In this document: positions 1 through 7,273 of the stretch, piece after piece
Layout of the letters: every line of letters starts with the position of its first letter
Position numbering within the stretch: the stretch's first letter is position 1
From: Microbacterium esteraromaticum
GTDB lineage: Bacteria > Actinomycetota > Actinomycetes > Actinomycetales > Microbacteriaceae
Direction of reading: 5' to 3'
Assembly: GCF_900163815.1 (NCBI RefSeq)
Contig: NZ_FUKO01000033.1
Span: 158,514 to 222,513 of the forward strand
DNA length: 64,000 nucleotides
Translations under genes and position numbers: made by a program
The notes under the pieces: model-generated
Databases searched by the model: none
The model's input: the letters and a program-made list of their open reading frames with translations, nothing else
Told to the model about the DNA's origin: nothing

Positions 1-138
1 GACCGCGGTCCGAAGCTGGGCGGCGTGGTCATCCCGCTGCAGGTGCATGAGAAGCCTGGCGCGGGCCTGCTTCTCCGTGCGACCGGTCGTCGAGAAGCCG
101 CATCCGCGCTTCGGGCAGCTCTTCAGGATCTCGTTCAT
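1..138 (-). CDS. Small C2H2-like zinc-finger protein (partial)
   Basis: The gene starts at ATG 138 and runs off the left edge; 46 residues are visible. It opens MNEILKSCPKRGCGF and shows Cys8, Cys13, His32 and His38, spaced like a C2H2 zinc finger, in an Arg/Lys-rich context. A nucleic-acid-binding role is an inference. The start is fixed by a CCGGGTATGTG promoter motif (143-155) lying 6 nt upstream, implying a leaderless transcript. It follows the four-gene operon 1247-156 in the same direction but has its own promoter. Confidence 0.65.
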   Translation of the reverse strand, partial: MNEILKSCPKRGCGFSTTGRTEKQARARLLMHLQRDDHAAQLRTAV

Positions 139-142
139 GACC

Positions 143-155
143 GCCACATACCCGG
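143..155 (-). promoter_or_regulatory. Element promoter motif, copy 1
   Basis: CCGGGTATGTGGC reads on the minus strand. The TATGTG hexamer ends 6 nt before ATG 138, as expected for a -10 box of a leaderless gene. The same motif recurs at 1252, 10762, 15842 and 26743. Confidence 0.6.
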
Positions 156-425
156 TTACCGGTGTCGTGCTTGGGTGTATGCCGCGGCGTCGAGCAGTTC
201 GATTCGTAGTCGCTGCGCCTGAGCGGCGGGGACGACGATCTCATGGTCCTCATCCAGGGCGATGACGATGTCTGCGCCGCCGTTGCGGGGGATGAGGGAC
301 TCGATGTCCTTGGCTACCCGGGCTGCATCCGCCGGGCTGATTCTGATCTCCGTCTGACCTGCGTGCAGGCGGAGTGCGACATATCCGGCCCGGGCATGGA
401 TCTCGTATGCGGTGTCCTGGCTCAT
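156..425 (-). CDS. Hypothetical small protein, operon gene 4
   Basis: This 89-residue protein begins MSQDTAYEIHARAGYV and has alternating beta-like and helical stretches with no recognised family motif. Its ATG overlaps the stop codon of the preceding gene (ATGA at 422-425), so it is the last of four translationally coupled genes (1247 to 156). The role is unknown. Such runs of short, tightly overlapping genes are common in actinobacterial mobile elements. Coding is supported mainly by the overlap pattern. Confidence 0.55.
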   Translation of the reverse strand: MSQDTAYEIHARAGYVALRLHAGQTEIRISPADAARVAKDIESLIPRNGGADIVIALDEDHEIVVPAAQAQRLRIELLDAAAYTQARHR

Positions 426-763
426 CGGAGTGCTCCGATCCTTGTCTCGATGTCGGTGACGGCCCGCCGAAGACGAGCCAGGGCGAGTGCTGCGCCTTCC
501 ACTGCCATCGTCAGAGGCCGCAGTTCCTGAGCGATGGCATCGTCTTGTTGGGACGCCGGCATCCGCGCGATCTGATCGGCGACCGTCGACAGATGTGCGG
601 TGAGGAACGTGCGCTCGACGGTCAGCCTCAGCAGCATCGCGCGTGCCTCAGCGAGGTCCATCTCTGGGGCAGCGAGGAGGCGACCGGCGAGGGCGATATC
701 TTCGCGGGCCGTCGCGACGCGTTCAGCGGCATAGTCGACGAGAAGAGGATCGAGAGCGTTCAT
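422..763 (-). CDS. Hypothetical helical protein, operon gene 3
   Basis: From ATG 763 it encodes 113 residues, almost entirely alpha-helical by composition (runs of Ala, Leu, Glu, Arg), for example LDPLLVDYAAERVATAREDI. A coiled-coil or helical-bundle adaptor is plausible but unproven. The start was chosen because its ATGA overlaps the stop of the upstream gene at 760; longer in-frame extensions are Arg-rich and lie inside that gene. It overlaps the next gene by 4 nt. Confidence 0.55.
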   Translation of the reverse strand: MNALDPLLVDYAAERVATAREDIALAGRLLAAPEMDLAEARAMLLRLTVERTFLTAHLSTVADQIARMPASQQDDAIAQELRPLTMAVEGAALALARLRRAVTDIETRIGALR

Positions 764-972
764 CGAACGTCGAGCGGGATCCGGGACCCTGCGGGGTCTA
801 CCGCGGGCCCGGGAACGACGAAGAGATCGGACCATGCGCTCTTCGCCTTCCTTCGTCGGTTCGTCGGCTGTGTCGGGTCCGACCAGATCTTGCGCAGCTC
901 GTCGAGGACGTGCAGCCTCTGAGCCAGCGTGCAGTTCGAGTTCGTCAGGCGGACGCCGGCGTGGTCGGTCAC
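760..972 (-). CDS. Hypothetical small protein, operon gene 2
   Basis: This 70-residue protein starts at GTG 972 (VTDHAGVRLTNSNCTLAQ). The start overlaps the stop of the upstream gene as GTGA (969-972). The centre carries a basic patch (NRRRKAKSAW). No family is recognised. The overlap on both sides and the shared direction argue for a real coupled gene despite its short length. Confidence 0.5.
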   Translation of the reverse strand: MTDHAGVRLTNSNCTLAQRLHVLDELRKIWSDPTQPTNRRRKAKSAWSDLFVVPGPAVDPAGSRIPLDVR

Positions 973-1247
973 GGCATCGACGCCTCTCGCTCCGCGATGA
1001 GCTCGAGGTGAACGGAGATCAGCCGGCCGACGACGTCTCGGAGGACCGCGGGGGCCTGCCATTCGGGGATCGACTCGGTGACGGACTGGATCCGCTCGAA
1101 CAGTTCGTCCCGATCGCTGCAGTATCCGCTCCGGGCGGCGATCGTCTCCGCGATCGCCGCGAGCTCGTCTCCGAACGTCGACGTTTCGATGAATCCGACG
1201 GGGAGTGTGGTCTCCAGGACCGGATCCGGCATCTGCGTGGTGTTCAT
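969..1247 (-). CDS. Hypothetical protein, first gene of small operon
   Basis: Starting at ATG 1247 it encodes 92 residues (MNTTQMPDPVLETTLPV...), acidic and helix-rich, of unknown function. The ATG is preferred over the in-frame GTG at 1256 because the element promoter motif (1252-1264) places its TATGTG hexamer exactly 6 nt before the ATG, as at three other genes of this element. It is followed by three overlapping genes, so the set 1247-156 is probably one transcript. Confidence 0.55.
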   Translation of the reverse strand: MNTTQMPDPVLETTLPVGFIETSTFGDELAAIAETIAARSGYCSDRDELFERIQSVTESIPEWQAPAVLRDVVGRLISVHLELIAEREASMP

Positions 1248-1251
1248 GACG

Positions 1252-1264
1252 GCCACATACCCGG
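1252..1264 (-). promoter_or_regulatory. Element promoter motif, copy 2
   Basis: CCGGGTATGTGGC reads on the minus strand, with TATGTG 6 nt before ATG 1247. It is identical over 13 bases to the copy at 143-155. Confidence 0.6.
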
Positions 1265-1689
1265 CCCCGCGCGGTAACGGTACGGGGGTCCCCGTGCCCG
1301 TCAGTGAACAGAGTTGCCCAGAAATCCAGTCTGTACGGTGCGCCGCCTACTCCTGACCGGCGGAACGGGTGAACCGTTGGTGCCCGGTCAGAGTCGGTCT
1401 GACCGGGTTCAGGGCTACTCCCGACTGGGCAGAGCCGAAAATGTACAGAGAGAGATGAGAGTTAACGACTCGTCTAGAGAGCTACTACTACCTCTCGGGG
1501 AGAGCTCTTCGTTGATGGGCCGTAGAAATCGTGGCCCCGAGGTCTGTATGTATCCACCCGGGAAACGTCTGACCGTCTGTCCGGGGGAGTGGAGACCAGT
1601 TGAGAGTAGGGCAAACGCCGGACTGAGGGTGTCTGACTATGCCTGTACGGGGTCCCCAGGTGCGGCCGTGTTCGCAGGGGTGGACGGGT
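1265..1689. other. Long intergenic region upstream of ParA-like gene
   Basis: I see no convincing gene in these 425 bases. They hold a perfect 10-bp hairpin (CCCGGTCAGA / TCTGACCGGG, 1383-1407) and several scattered GTCTGAC words (about 1397, 1567 and 1630). Base composition is lower in GC around 1440-1510 than in its surroundings. A long untranslated leader, divergent promoters or a centromere-like site for the nearby ParA-type ATPase are possible; none is demonstrated. Confidence 0.4.
1669..1686 (+). repeat. Duplicated 18-nt translation leader, copy 1
   Basis: TGTTCGCAGGGGTGGACG lies just before ATG 1690. The same 18 bases recur at 1854-1871 before ATG 1874. The G-rich core (AGGGGTGG) can act as ribosome binding site in both places. 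Confidence 0.7.
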
Positions 1690-1839
1690 ATGAGCGAGTT
1701 GGACACGCACCGGATCGAGGTGCCCGTCGAGAGCGACGGGGTCGTCTACGTCTTCGAGGGTCCTGACGCCGAAGACCGGCATCAGGACTGGGCGCTTACA
1801 GGTGCTGCGACATTCGACAGGATCGAGCCGCGGCAGTGA
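1690..1839 (+). CDS. Small hypothetical protein upstream of ParA-like gene
   Basis: This 49-residue acidic protein (MSELDTHRIEVPVESDGVV...) has no recognised family. The start is supported by the 18-nt leader (1669-1686) that it shares exactly with the downstream ParA-like gene. The first residues of both proteins (MSEL/MSIE) and the leader similarity suggest a duplication of the start region. It probably shares a transcript with 1874-3283. Confidence 0.5.
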   Translation: MSELDTHRIEVPVESDGVVYVFEGPDAEDRHQDWALTGAATFDRIEPRQ

Positions 1840-1853
1840 CCGAGCGCGTGGGC

Positions 1854-1871
1854 TGTTCGCAGGGGTGGACG
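1854..1871 (+). repeat. Duplicated 18-nt translation leader, copy 2
   Basis: This is an exact second copy of the 18 bases at 1669-1686. It ends 2 nt before ATG 1874 and overlaps the end region of the small upstream gene by only its spacing. It decides the start of the ParA-like gene. Confidence 0.7.
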
Positions 1872-1873
1872 AC

Positions 1874-3283
1874 ATGAGCATCGAAGCAGGCACAGCGACG
1901 GCGGTCATCCTGGCTGATGGCACCGGGCGGTACGTCATCGACGGCGTGCCGGCGCAGGTCCGTGAAGGCGATCCGGACGCGGCGCGTCAGGTCATCGTCG
2001 ATCGCGTGATCGAGCACGCTCGCCAACTGGGATCGCCGGTTCCGTTCCGGTCCACCGATCCAGACGGTACTTGGGAGCTCGTCGTGCAGCCGAACGGTGC
2101 GGTCGAGGTCGTCGAAGCCGCGACGGCACCTGAGCCCTCGAGGAAGGAGCCTGTCGCAGTGGCCACCTCCGCGCCGCAGGCGGAGAGCATCGCTCCGATC
2201 TACGAGCTCCCGGCCCGGGCACCGTTGCACGAGCGGCCGCCAGCACGAAGCACCTGGCGCCGGGAATCCGATGGTCAGCAAGTCCCACCGATCCCACGCG
2301 CTGCGCCCGCTCCCGTCGCCCCTGCACCTGTGGACTCTGCGACGACGACCCGCCGTGAACAGCGGACACGGCGGGAGTCGTTCATCGCCGCACCCCCTGT
2401 CCAGCCGCCGGCGGATGAAGGGCTGCGCGGGTTCCTCGCCCGGTTCGGAATCCGCCTGAAGCCATCGGAAGCGGAAACCGCAAGGCGGGTCGATCGGCAG
2501 TGCGTCTCGCAGCACTGGCCGGGTCCTCGCACCCTTGCCGTCGCGAACGGCAAGGGAGGCGCTGGAAAGACCCCAGTCTCGATCCTCCTCGCCGCTGTGT
2601 TCGCGAAGTGGGGCGGGGCTGGAATCGTCGCCTGGGACAACAACCAGTTCCGCGGGACCCTCGGCTGGCGTACCGCATCCGGTCCGCACGACGCGACGAT
2701 CCTGGACCTGCTCCCGCAGGTGCCGTATCTGCTCTCCACGGAAGCGCGGTCAGCCGATCTCGCCCACTACGTCCATCATCAGCCCGACGACCAGTACGAC
2801 ATCCTTCGGTCCAAGCCCACGGACCTCGCCGACCGCCAGCGCGTGGAACCGCGAGATGTGGACCACATCCATCAGGTGCTCTCGAAGTACTACCGGATGA
2901 TCATCATGGACAGCGGCAACGACGAGTCCGATCCGATGTGGCGACGCATGATCGACCTCACCGACCAGCTCGTCGTCCCGACGACCACGCGAGCAGACCA
3001 CGCCGAGGCGGCAGCGCTCCTACTGGAGGCGCTCACGGACCAAGGAGGTGCGGCTGCGGAGCTCGCGGAGAACGCCGTCGTCGTCATCACGCAGGCCGAC
3101 CCGCACGCGAAGGCCGCAGAGATCACGAAGATCAAGGAGGGGTTCGCAGGCATGGTCCGGGAGGTCGTCCACATCCCGTTCGATCCCGCGATCGTGAACG
3201 GCGTCCTGCGGTTCGACGCACTCCGGCCGGAGACCCAGCGAGCTTGCCTGGCGATGGGCGCCGCGGTGGCACGCGGGCTCTGA
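1874..3283 (+). CDS. ParA/MinD-like ATPase with proline-rich linker
   Basis: This is a 469-residue protein. Residues 1-80 form a small N-terminal domain, and residues about 85-200 are a Pro/Ala/Arg-rich linker. From about 220 there is a SIMIBI-class P-loop domain with the deviant Walker A KGGAGKT at 227-233, followed by a conserved-looking VAWDNNQFRGTLGWR stretch and an IIIMDSGND Walker B-like segment. ParA/MinD ATPases position DNA or protein complexes. In an integrative element the role may be segregation of an excised circle, transfer or polar localisation; which one is inference. No ParB-like partner is visible. ATG 1874 is chosen for the shared 18-nt leader directly upstream. Confidence 0.8.
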   Translation: MSIEAGTATAVILADGTGRYVIDGVPAQVREGDPDAARQVIVDRVIEHARQLGSPVPFRSTDPDGTWELVVQPNGAVEVVEAATAPEPSRKEPVAVATSAPQAESIAPIYELPARAPLHERPPARSTWRRESDGQQVPPIPRAAPAPVAPAPVDSATTTRREQRTRRESFIAAPPVQPPADEGLRGFLARFGIRLKPSEAETARRVDRQCVSQHWPGPRTLAVANGKGGAGKTPVSILLAAVFAKWGGAGIVAWDNNQFRGTLGWRTASGPHDATILDLLPQVPYLLSTEARSADLAHYVHHQPDDQYDILRSKPTDLADRQRVEPRDVDHIHQVLSKYYRMIIMDSGNDESDPMWRRMIDLTDQLVVPTTTRADHAEAAALLLEALTDQGGAAAELAENAVVVITQADPHAKAAEITKIKEGFAGMVREVVHIPFDPAIVNGVLRFDALRPETQRACLAMGAAVARGL

Positions 3284-3313
3284 CATGACGATCGAATGAT
3301 CAGAGGGAACGTC

Positions 3314-3661
3314 GTGGGAAGACATCTGCCCGAAACGAAAGCCCGCCTGCAGGCTGAGTACCGAGAACGCAACCGTGACGCACTCCGGCAGAAGGGGCGC
3401 GAAGCGCGCCAACTTCTGAAAGACGAAGCCCTCAAACGCTACGGCGCGACCTGCGCGCACTGCGGATACGACAATCCTCTCGCGCTCTGCATCGACCACA
3501 TCAACAACGATGGGGCAGCGGAACGTCGGGCACTCGGCGGACAGAGCGTCTCAGGCTGGAGGTTCTACCACTACCTGAAGAAGATGGGCTGGCCACCGGG
3601 GTATCAGACGCTTTGTGCGAACTGCAACCTCATCAAGCATCTCGAAACTCTGGTGCCGTAG
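3314..3661 (+). CDS. HNH endonuclease, phage/element type
   Basis: The protein has 115 residues from GTG 3314; an in-frame ATG lies at 3296 but has no ribosome binding site, whereas AGAGGG sits 6 nt before the GTG. The C-terminal half shows a treble-clef HNH pattern: CAHCG, then CIDHINNDG, then RFYHYLKKMGWPPGYQ and CANCN. This layout matches small HNH nucleases of phages and mobile elements, which cut double-stranded DNA with a single metal ion. It lies 30 nt after the ParA-like gene and may share its transcript. Confidence 0.75.
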   Translation: MGRHLPETKARLQAEYRERNRDALRQKGREARQLLKDEALKRYGATCAHCGYDNPLALCIDHINNDGAAERRALGGQSVSGWRFYHYLKKMGWPPGYQTLCANCNLIKHLETLVP

Positions 3662-3699
3662 CAGACGAGCGTTCGAGCGATGCCTTCCCCGCGGAGCGA

Positions 3700-3900
3700 C
3701 TAACCGCCGTTCACGCTGGCGATGCCCTCACCTTCGCCAGGCCACTCGATGCAGTGGTCGATCGGATCAAGATGACCGCATTCGGGGCATACCCATCCCG
3801 CGGATGCCGGCCGCTTCAGTACCCCACATCGACTGCAGCGGGGTTCCTGGCCGCCGGCAACGAGCAGATCCTCGAGGTCGGCTGGTTCGTCAGTGCTCAC
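3700..3900 (-). CDS. Small zinc-ribbon protein
   Basis: This is a 66-residue protein from GTG 3900 (VSTDEPADLEDLLVAG...). Its middle reads CSRCGVLKRPASAGWVCPECG followed by HLDPIDH, a two-CxxC zinc ribbon. The rest is acidic. The function is unknown; zinc ribbons of this size often bind nucleic acid or act as adaptors. It points against both neighbours. A TACGAT-like -10 lies close upstream of the GTG, compatible with a leaderless start. Confidence 0.55.
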   Translation of the reverse strand: MSTDEPADLEDLLVAGGQEPRCSRCGVLKRPASAGWVCPECGHLDPIDHCIEWPGEGEGIASVNGG

Positions 3901-4050
3901 CCTGCCATCGTAAGCACGCGGGTGACACGACAACACTTCGCCACTGCGCCACGGCGGTTCAGCGGAAGAGGGGCCAACCAATACACGGGGCATCGTCGGT
4001 CCAGATCCGGCTCGGGCCACGACGACAGGCGTGCCGGGCGTGCAGAACCC

Positions 4051-4398
4051 ATGACTACCTTCGACGCCCAGGGCCGTGAACACCAGCGCAAAGGCCCAGG
4101 TGGTGGGCAGTTCACCGCCCGGCAACGCAGCGAGCCCTCCGGTGAGCTCGACGCGGACGACGACTCCGTGGAGGTTCGAGCGACTGACATCGCGGTGGGA
4201 GACAGGGTCCTCTTCAAGGGAGTTCCTGACGATGACGGCTGGCCGGACGTCGAAGCGGAAGTGCTCGAGGCGCGACCGGGGGTCAACTTTGACTTCATCC
4301 GCGTCGTCGACATCCGATTCAGGAATCCCGACGGCTCAATTTGGGAGCGGCAGTATCGGCGGTCGGCGATGCTTCGCAAAGCGACCGGCTCCGAGTAA
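4051..4398 (+). CDS. Hypothetical mobile-element protein with GGGQF motif
   Basis: This 115-residue protein starts MTTFDAQGREHQRKGPGGGQF, a pattern (short basic stretch, then GGGQF and an acidic Ser/Glu tail) often seen at the N terminus of small proteins from actinobacterial plasmids and phages. The C-terminal 60 residues look like a compact beta domain (VGDRVLFKGVPDDDGWPDVEAEVLE). No function is recognised. It is not obviously coupled to its neighbours. Confidence 0.6.
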   Translation: MTTFDAQGREHQRKGPGGGQFTARQRSEPSGELDADDDSVEVRATDIAVGDRVLFKGVPDDDGWPDVEAEVLEARPGVNFDFIRVVDIRFRNPDGSIWERQYRRSAMLRKATGSE

Positions 4399-4472
4399 TC
4401 GCCCATGGTGTCCACTGCAGCACGCACACCTCGGGAGCGGGTCGTCCAGGTTCTAACGCTGGCGAGCGAACT

Positions 4473-4601
4473 GTGACGACCCAACACGAAGCTGTTCCCG
4501 CGTCCGATCCCCGGAGGTTCTACTCCTCCTCGGGGAGCGGATGGTCTTTTCGTCTGGATGGTCGAGGACGTCCAAGTCTCAGTGAGGAGGACGCCGGTTA
4601 G
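4473..4601 (+). CDS. Possible small protein (weak)
   Basis: A 42-residue frame opens at GTG 4473 (VTTQHEAVPASDPRRFYSS...) and ends in an acidic SEED tail. The GTG lies in a context (AACTGTGAC) similar to that at the start of the gene at 16890. There is no homology I recognise and no ribosome binding site, so this could equally be part of a 275-nt non-coding gap upstream of the AIPR operon. Confidence 0.25.
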   Translation: MTTQHEAVPASDPRRFYSSSGSGWSFRLDGRGRPSLSEEDAG

Positions 4602-4673
4602 AGTCCGGGCGGGGGTCGCAAGCACCGAGACTGCCGGCGTGCGAGACGGCCGGTGATTCGGACAGAGCCAAAT

Positions 4674-4859
4674 ATGAGCGCGAAGCCATCTTTCTCGACC
4701 GAAGCCGGGCTCGAGAGGAGCGCCGCAGACCGGACAGCCGCGCTCCGGTGGCAGGCCGTGCTCGATGACGTCGGACGCGCTCGAATCATCCCGCGCTACG
4801 CACCGGGCCGGTATTCCGTCTCCGATAGGCTCCTCTCAGACTGCGGCATGAAGGGTTGA
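4674..4859 (+). CDS. Small protein preceding AIPR gene
   Basis: This 61-residue protein from ATG 4674 (MSAKPSFSTEAGLERSAADR...) is rich in Arg and Ala, helical in the first half, with a compact basic C-terminal half. It is not recognised. An in-frame GTG lies at 4653. Its stop overlaps the TTG start of the AIPR gene by 4 nt (TTGA at 4856-4859), so it is probably translated as the first gene of the AIPR-caspase operon. It could be a regulator, antitoxin-like partner or sensor of that pair; this is inference from position only. Confidence 0.5.
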   Translation: MSAKPSFSTEAGLERSAADRTAALRWQAVLDDVGRARIIPRYAPGRYSVSDRLLSDCGMKG

Positions 4860-6499
4860 AACGCGTGACAAGAGAACCGTTGGCACCGGCGCTTCGCGCT
4901 ATCCTGGCGCCCATTGACGCCGAAGGCGTCGAGACTGTCCGCGAACAGCTCGTGCTGTGGTTGATCCGATCGCGGTACGAAATCGGAGACGCGGACAGCT
5001 ACGCCTCCATCCTGAGCGACCGTGAGCTCTTCCCTGGCACCGAAGTTGACGCCGTTCTCGTGACCACCCGTCGCGACATCATCACACCCGTCTACGTTCT
5101 CTTTGCGGAGGATGACTCCGAGCTCAGCCGCCGCGTGGCGGTTCTCGCCGATGCGTTGCGTGCAGAGACGGCTCCCGAGGCACGGCTTGCGAAGGCTAAC
5201 TCCCAGCTCCGCTCCCTCTTCGAGCCCGCTACCGACCGTCGCATAACGGCGGATGTCTCAAGGCTCATCCTTGGCATCTGCCGCTCAAACGTGCGGGCGG
5301 CGGAGAAGAAGAAGATGCTTGCTTCTGCTTCTGGCATTGCGGACGTTGACATCATTGACGAGAACTTCATTGTGGCGCTTGCAGAAGCGGACACGAAGCC
5401 GACGGCGTCGATGCCTGAGGTGCTCATCGCGGTGGACCGCGATGCGATCCTCGGCTTGGGTGTCCCCGGGACCGAAGCTCTGATTGCACCTGTCCCCGCG
5501 TCTCAGGTGGCGGAGTGGCCGGGCATCGCAGACCGAACCCTGTTTGACTTGAACGTTCGCTTCGGCCTGGGGCTCAATCGCGTGCGTCGTTCGCTAGATG
5601 AGGCGTTGCAGGACACCGAGGCAGCAGAGCACTTCATCGCCTACCACAACGGCATCACCGCAGTCTGCTCGGACTTTGATGTGACGGACTCTGGAATCAG
5701 AATTGCTGGCCTTTCCGTAGTCAATGGCGCGCAGACCGTGGTCGCGATCAACGCGAATCGCGAGAAGCTCGCACCGGGACTCAGGGTTCTGTTCAAGCTG
5801 GTCAAAGCTGACCCCGACAGTGAGCTTGCGAAGAACATCGCCATCAGGAGCAACACACAGAACCCCGTCACCTCACGCAACCTTCGAGCGCTCGACGAGG
5901 TGCAGGCACGGCTACAAGCTGATCTCGGGAAGCTCGGTTATGTCTATACCAGGCGCCCGAGCGACCAGCCGGCTGCTGGGCAAGTCATCCGGAACGACGA
6001 TGTCGCACAGTTGCTGTGCTCCATATACGTGCGGAAGCCCGCCATCGCGGTGAAGCGCCAGGTCCTCTTCGAGAACCCGACCTACAGCGAGATATTCCCC
6101 TCGGATATAGATGCCACCCGGGTCATCTTTGCGACCCTCATTCGCGAGGAGGTGGAGAATCACAAGTCGGAGGTGCCAGAGGAGTACCAGAAGGCATGGG
6201 CTCTCACCGCGCTCACCCTGGTCAACATGACATCTGAAGCGATGAGGGATGACCCGCGAGCAGCGCGGGCTCTGTCGGAGCCGGGCGATGCGATCAAGGA
6301 CCCCCTGCAGGCTCAGGCTGATATCGCACCGTTCGTGCAAGCTGCATGCTCGGTGCTTCACAAGCGAGCGGCGACGCTCGCGGAGAAGCAACTGCCAGAC
6401 GAGTTCAAGGTCGCCTTCAAACAGACGAGGACCCTCGGCGAACTCGCGCTGGAGACGTCAAAGGAGTACCGGAACGCACAGCGGAGCGCGAGCTCGTGA
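4856..6499 (+). CDS. AIPR-family (abortive infection) protein
   Basis: This is a 547-residue protein. Residues about 260-375 carry the AIPR signature: YHNGITAVCSDF, then IAGLSVVNGAQTVVAI, then VLFKLVKADPDSELAKNIA, and IRSNTQNPVTSRNLRALDE. AIPR proteins were defined from phage abortive-infection loci and often sit beside restriction genes; their biochemical activity is not settled. Residues 1-130 may be a degenerate nuclease-like domain, but I cannot assign catalytic residues. The gene overlaps a small upstream gene (TTGA) and the downstream caspase gene (GTGA at 6496-6499), so all three are coupled. The alternative start GTG 4865 has slightly better ribosome-site spacing (AAGGG). Confidence 0.85.
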   Translation: MKRVTREPLAPALRAILAPIDAEGVETVREQLVLWLIRSRYEIGDADSYASILSDRELFPGTEVDAVLVTTRRDIITPVYVLFAEDDSELSRRVAVLADALRAETAPEARLAKANSQLRSLFEPATDRRITADVSRLILGICRSNVRAAEKKKMLASASGIADVDIIDENFIVALAEADTKPTASMPEVLIAVDRDAILGLGVPGTEALIAPVPASQVAEWPGIADRTLFDLNVRFGLGLNRVRRSLDEALQDTEAAEHFIAYHNGITAVCSDFDVTDSGIRIAGLSVVNGAQTVVAINANREKLAPGLRVLFKLVKADPDSELAKNIAIRSNTQNPVTSRNLRALDEVQARLQADLGKLGYVYTRRPSDQPAAGQVIRNDDVAQLLCSIYVRKPAIAVKRQVLFENPTYSEIFPSDIDATRVIFATLIREEVENHKSEVPEEYQKAWALTALTLVNMTSEAMRDDPRAARALSEPGDAIKDPLQAQADIAPFVQAACSVLHKRAATLAEKQLPDEFKVAFKQTRTLGELALETSKEYRNAQRSASS

Positions 6500-7221
6500 G
6501 CCTGAATGAACGACGTGCGGTGCTCCTCGGAGTGACCAGCACGTCGGCGTCCTTCGAGCCTCTTTCCTGTGCGCGGGACGACGTAATGGGACTTACGGTG
6601 GCGCTCGAAAGCCATGGCGATGGAACACCCAACTTCGAGGTGCGTCCGATGATCGTCGACGAAAGTGAGACGTGGCAAGTCGGCGACCTCTTGAGTGCGA
6701 TCGATCTGGAACTAGAGGATGCCAAGCACTTCCTGTTCTACTTCAGCGGACATGGGCACGTCACTCAATTCGGTCTGGAACTGGTGACCCCGGAGAAGGA
6801 ACACAACCTCGATTCCGGCATCTACTTCGATGTCCTCCTTCACCGATTCAATACCGCCCCAGCCGACACCGAGATCACGGTAATCCTCGACTGCTGCTTC
6901 TCAGGGGAAGCAGGAGACACGGCACGGGCAGCGAACGAGGCCCTGCAACACCGTTTCACAACCCTGCGGGAAGGCATCACCATCCTCGCGTCATCCGGGA
7001 GAACGGAGGAGTCCCGAGCAGATGCCGAGGGCCCGAGTGACTTCACGGGCGCAGTGATCGAGCGGCTGAACGCGGACGTGAAGCGGACCACCATCCTCGA
7101 CGTGTACTCGTGGGCGAAAGAGCAGGTTCCCGCGCAGACACCCGTGCTGAGAACGTTCGGCTCGCGCCACTCAGCCCTCCGCGCCGCTGACAGGGCGACG
7201 GCGAATGAGGACATGGTTTGA
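6496..7221 (+). CDS. Caspase-like (peptidase C14) protease
   Basis: This 241-residue protein is a compact caspase fold with both catalytic residues. His86 is in FYFSGHGH, and Cys134 is in VILDCCFSGEAG, the usual D-x-C-x-S-G context. The N-terminal RRAVLLGVTSTSASFEPLSCARDDV is the usual first strand and Asp-rich loop. There is no death-fold, TPR, WD40 or transmembrane domain, so sensing must come from a partner. The gene is coupled to AIPR by GTGA. Caspase-like proteases are known effectors in bacterial anti-phage systems, where they cleave self or target proteins after activation. The AIPR protein is the obvious candidate activator or substrate; that is inference. Confidence 0.88.
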   Translation: MSLNERRAVLLGVTSTSASFEPLSCARDDVMGLTVALESHGDGTPNFEVRPMIVDESETWQVGDLLSAIDLELEDAKHFLFYFSGHGHVTQFGLELVTPEKEHNLDSGIYFDVLLHRFNTAPADTEITVILDCCFSGEAGDTARAANEALQHRFTTLREGITILASSGRTEESRADAEGPSDFTGAVIERLNADVKRTTILDVYSWAKEQVPAQTPVLRTFGSRHSALRAADRATANEDMV

Positions 7222-7230
7222 GGCAGCGCG

Positions 7231-7261
7231 GGGCGCCTACCGTCGAAGTCGGTAGGCGCCC
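7231..7261 (+). terminator. Hairpin terminator after caspase gene
   Basis: A perfect 11-bp stem GGGCGCCTACC / GGTAGGCGCCC encloses a 9-nt loop. It lies 9 nt after the caspase stop and just before the methyltransferase start, so it separates the two transcripts. Confidence 0.8.
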
Positions 7262-7273
7262 ATAACATAGTGC

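Noticed and set aside
4443..4470. Sequence resembling the tRNA-like fragment at 10125 (GGTTCTAACGCTGG..CGAGCG), which could make flanking repeats of the defence block
   Set aside because: Only about 15 of 21 positions agree and the T-loop is the wrong length; too weak to call a repeat or attachment site.
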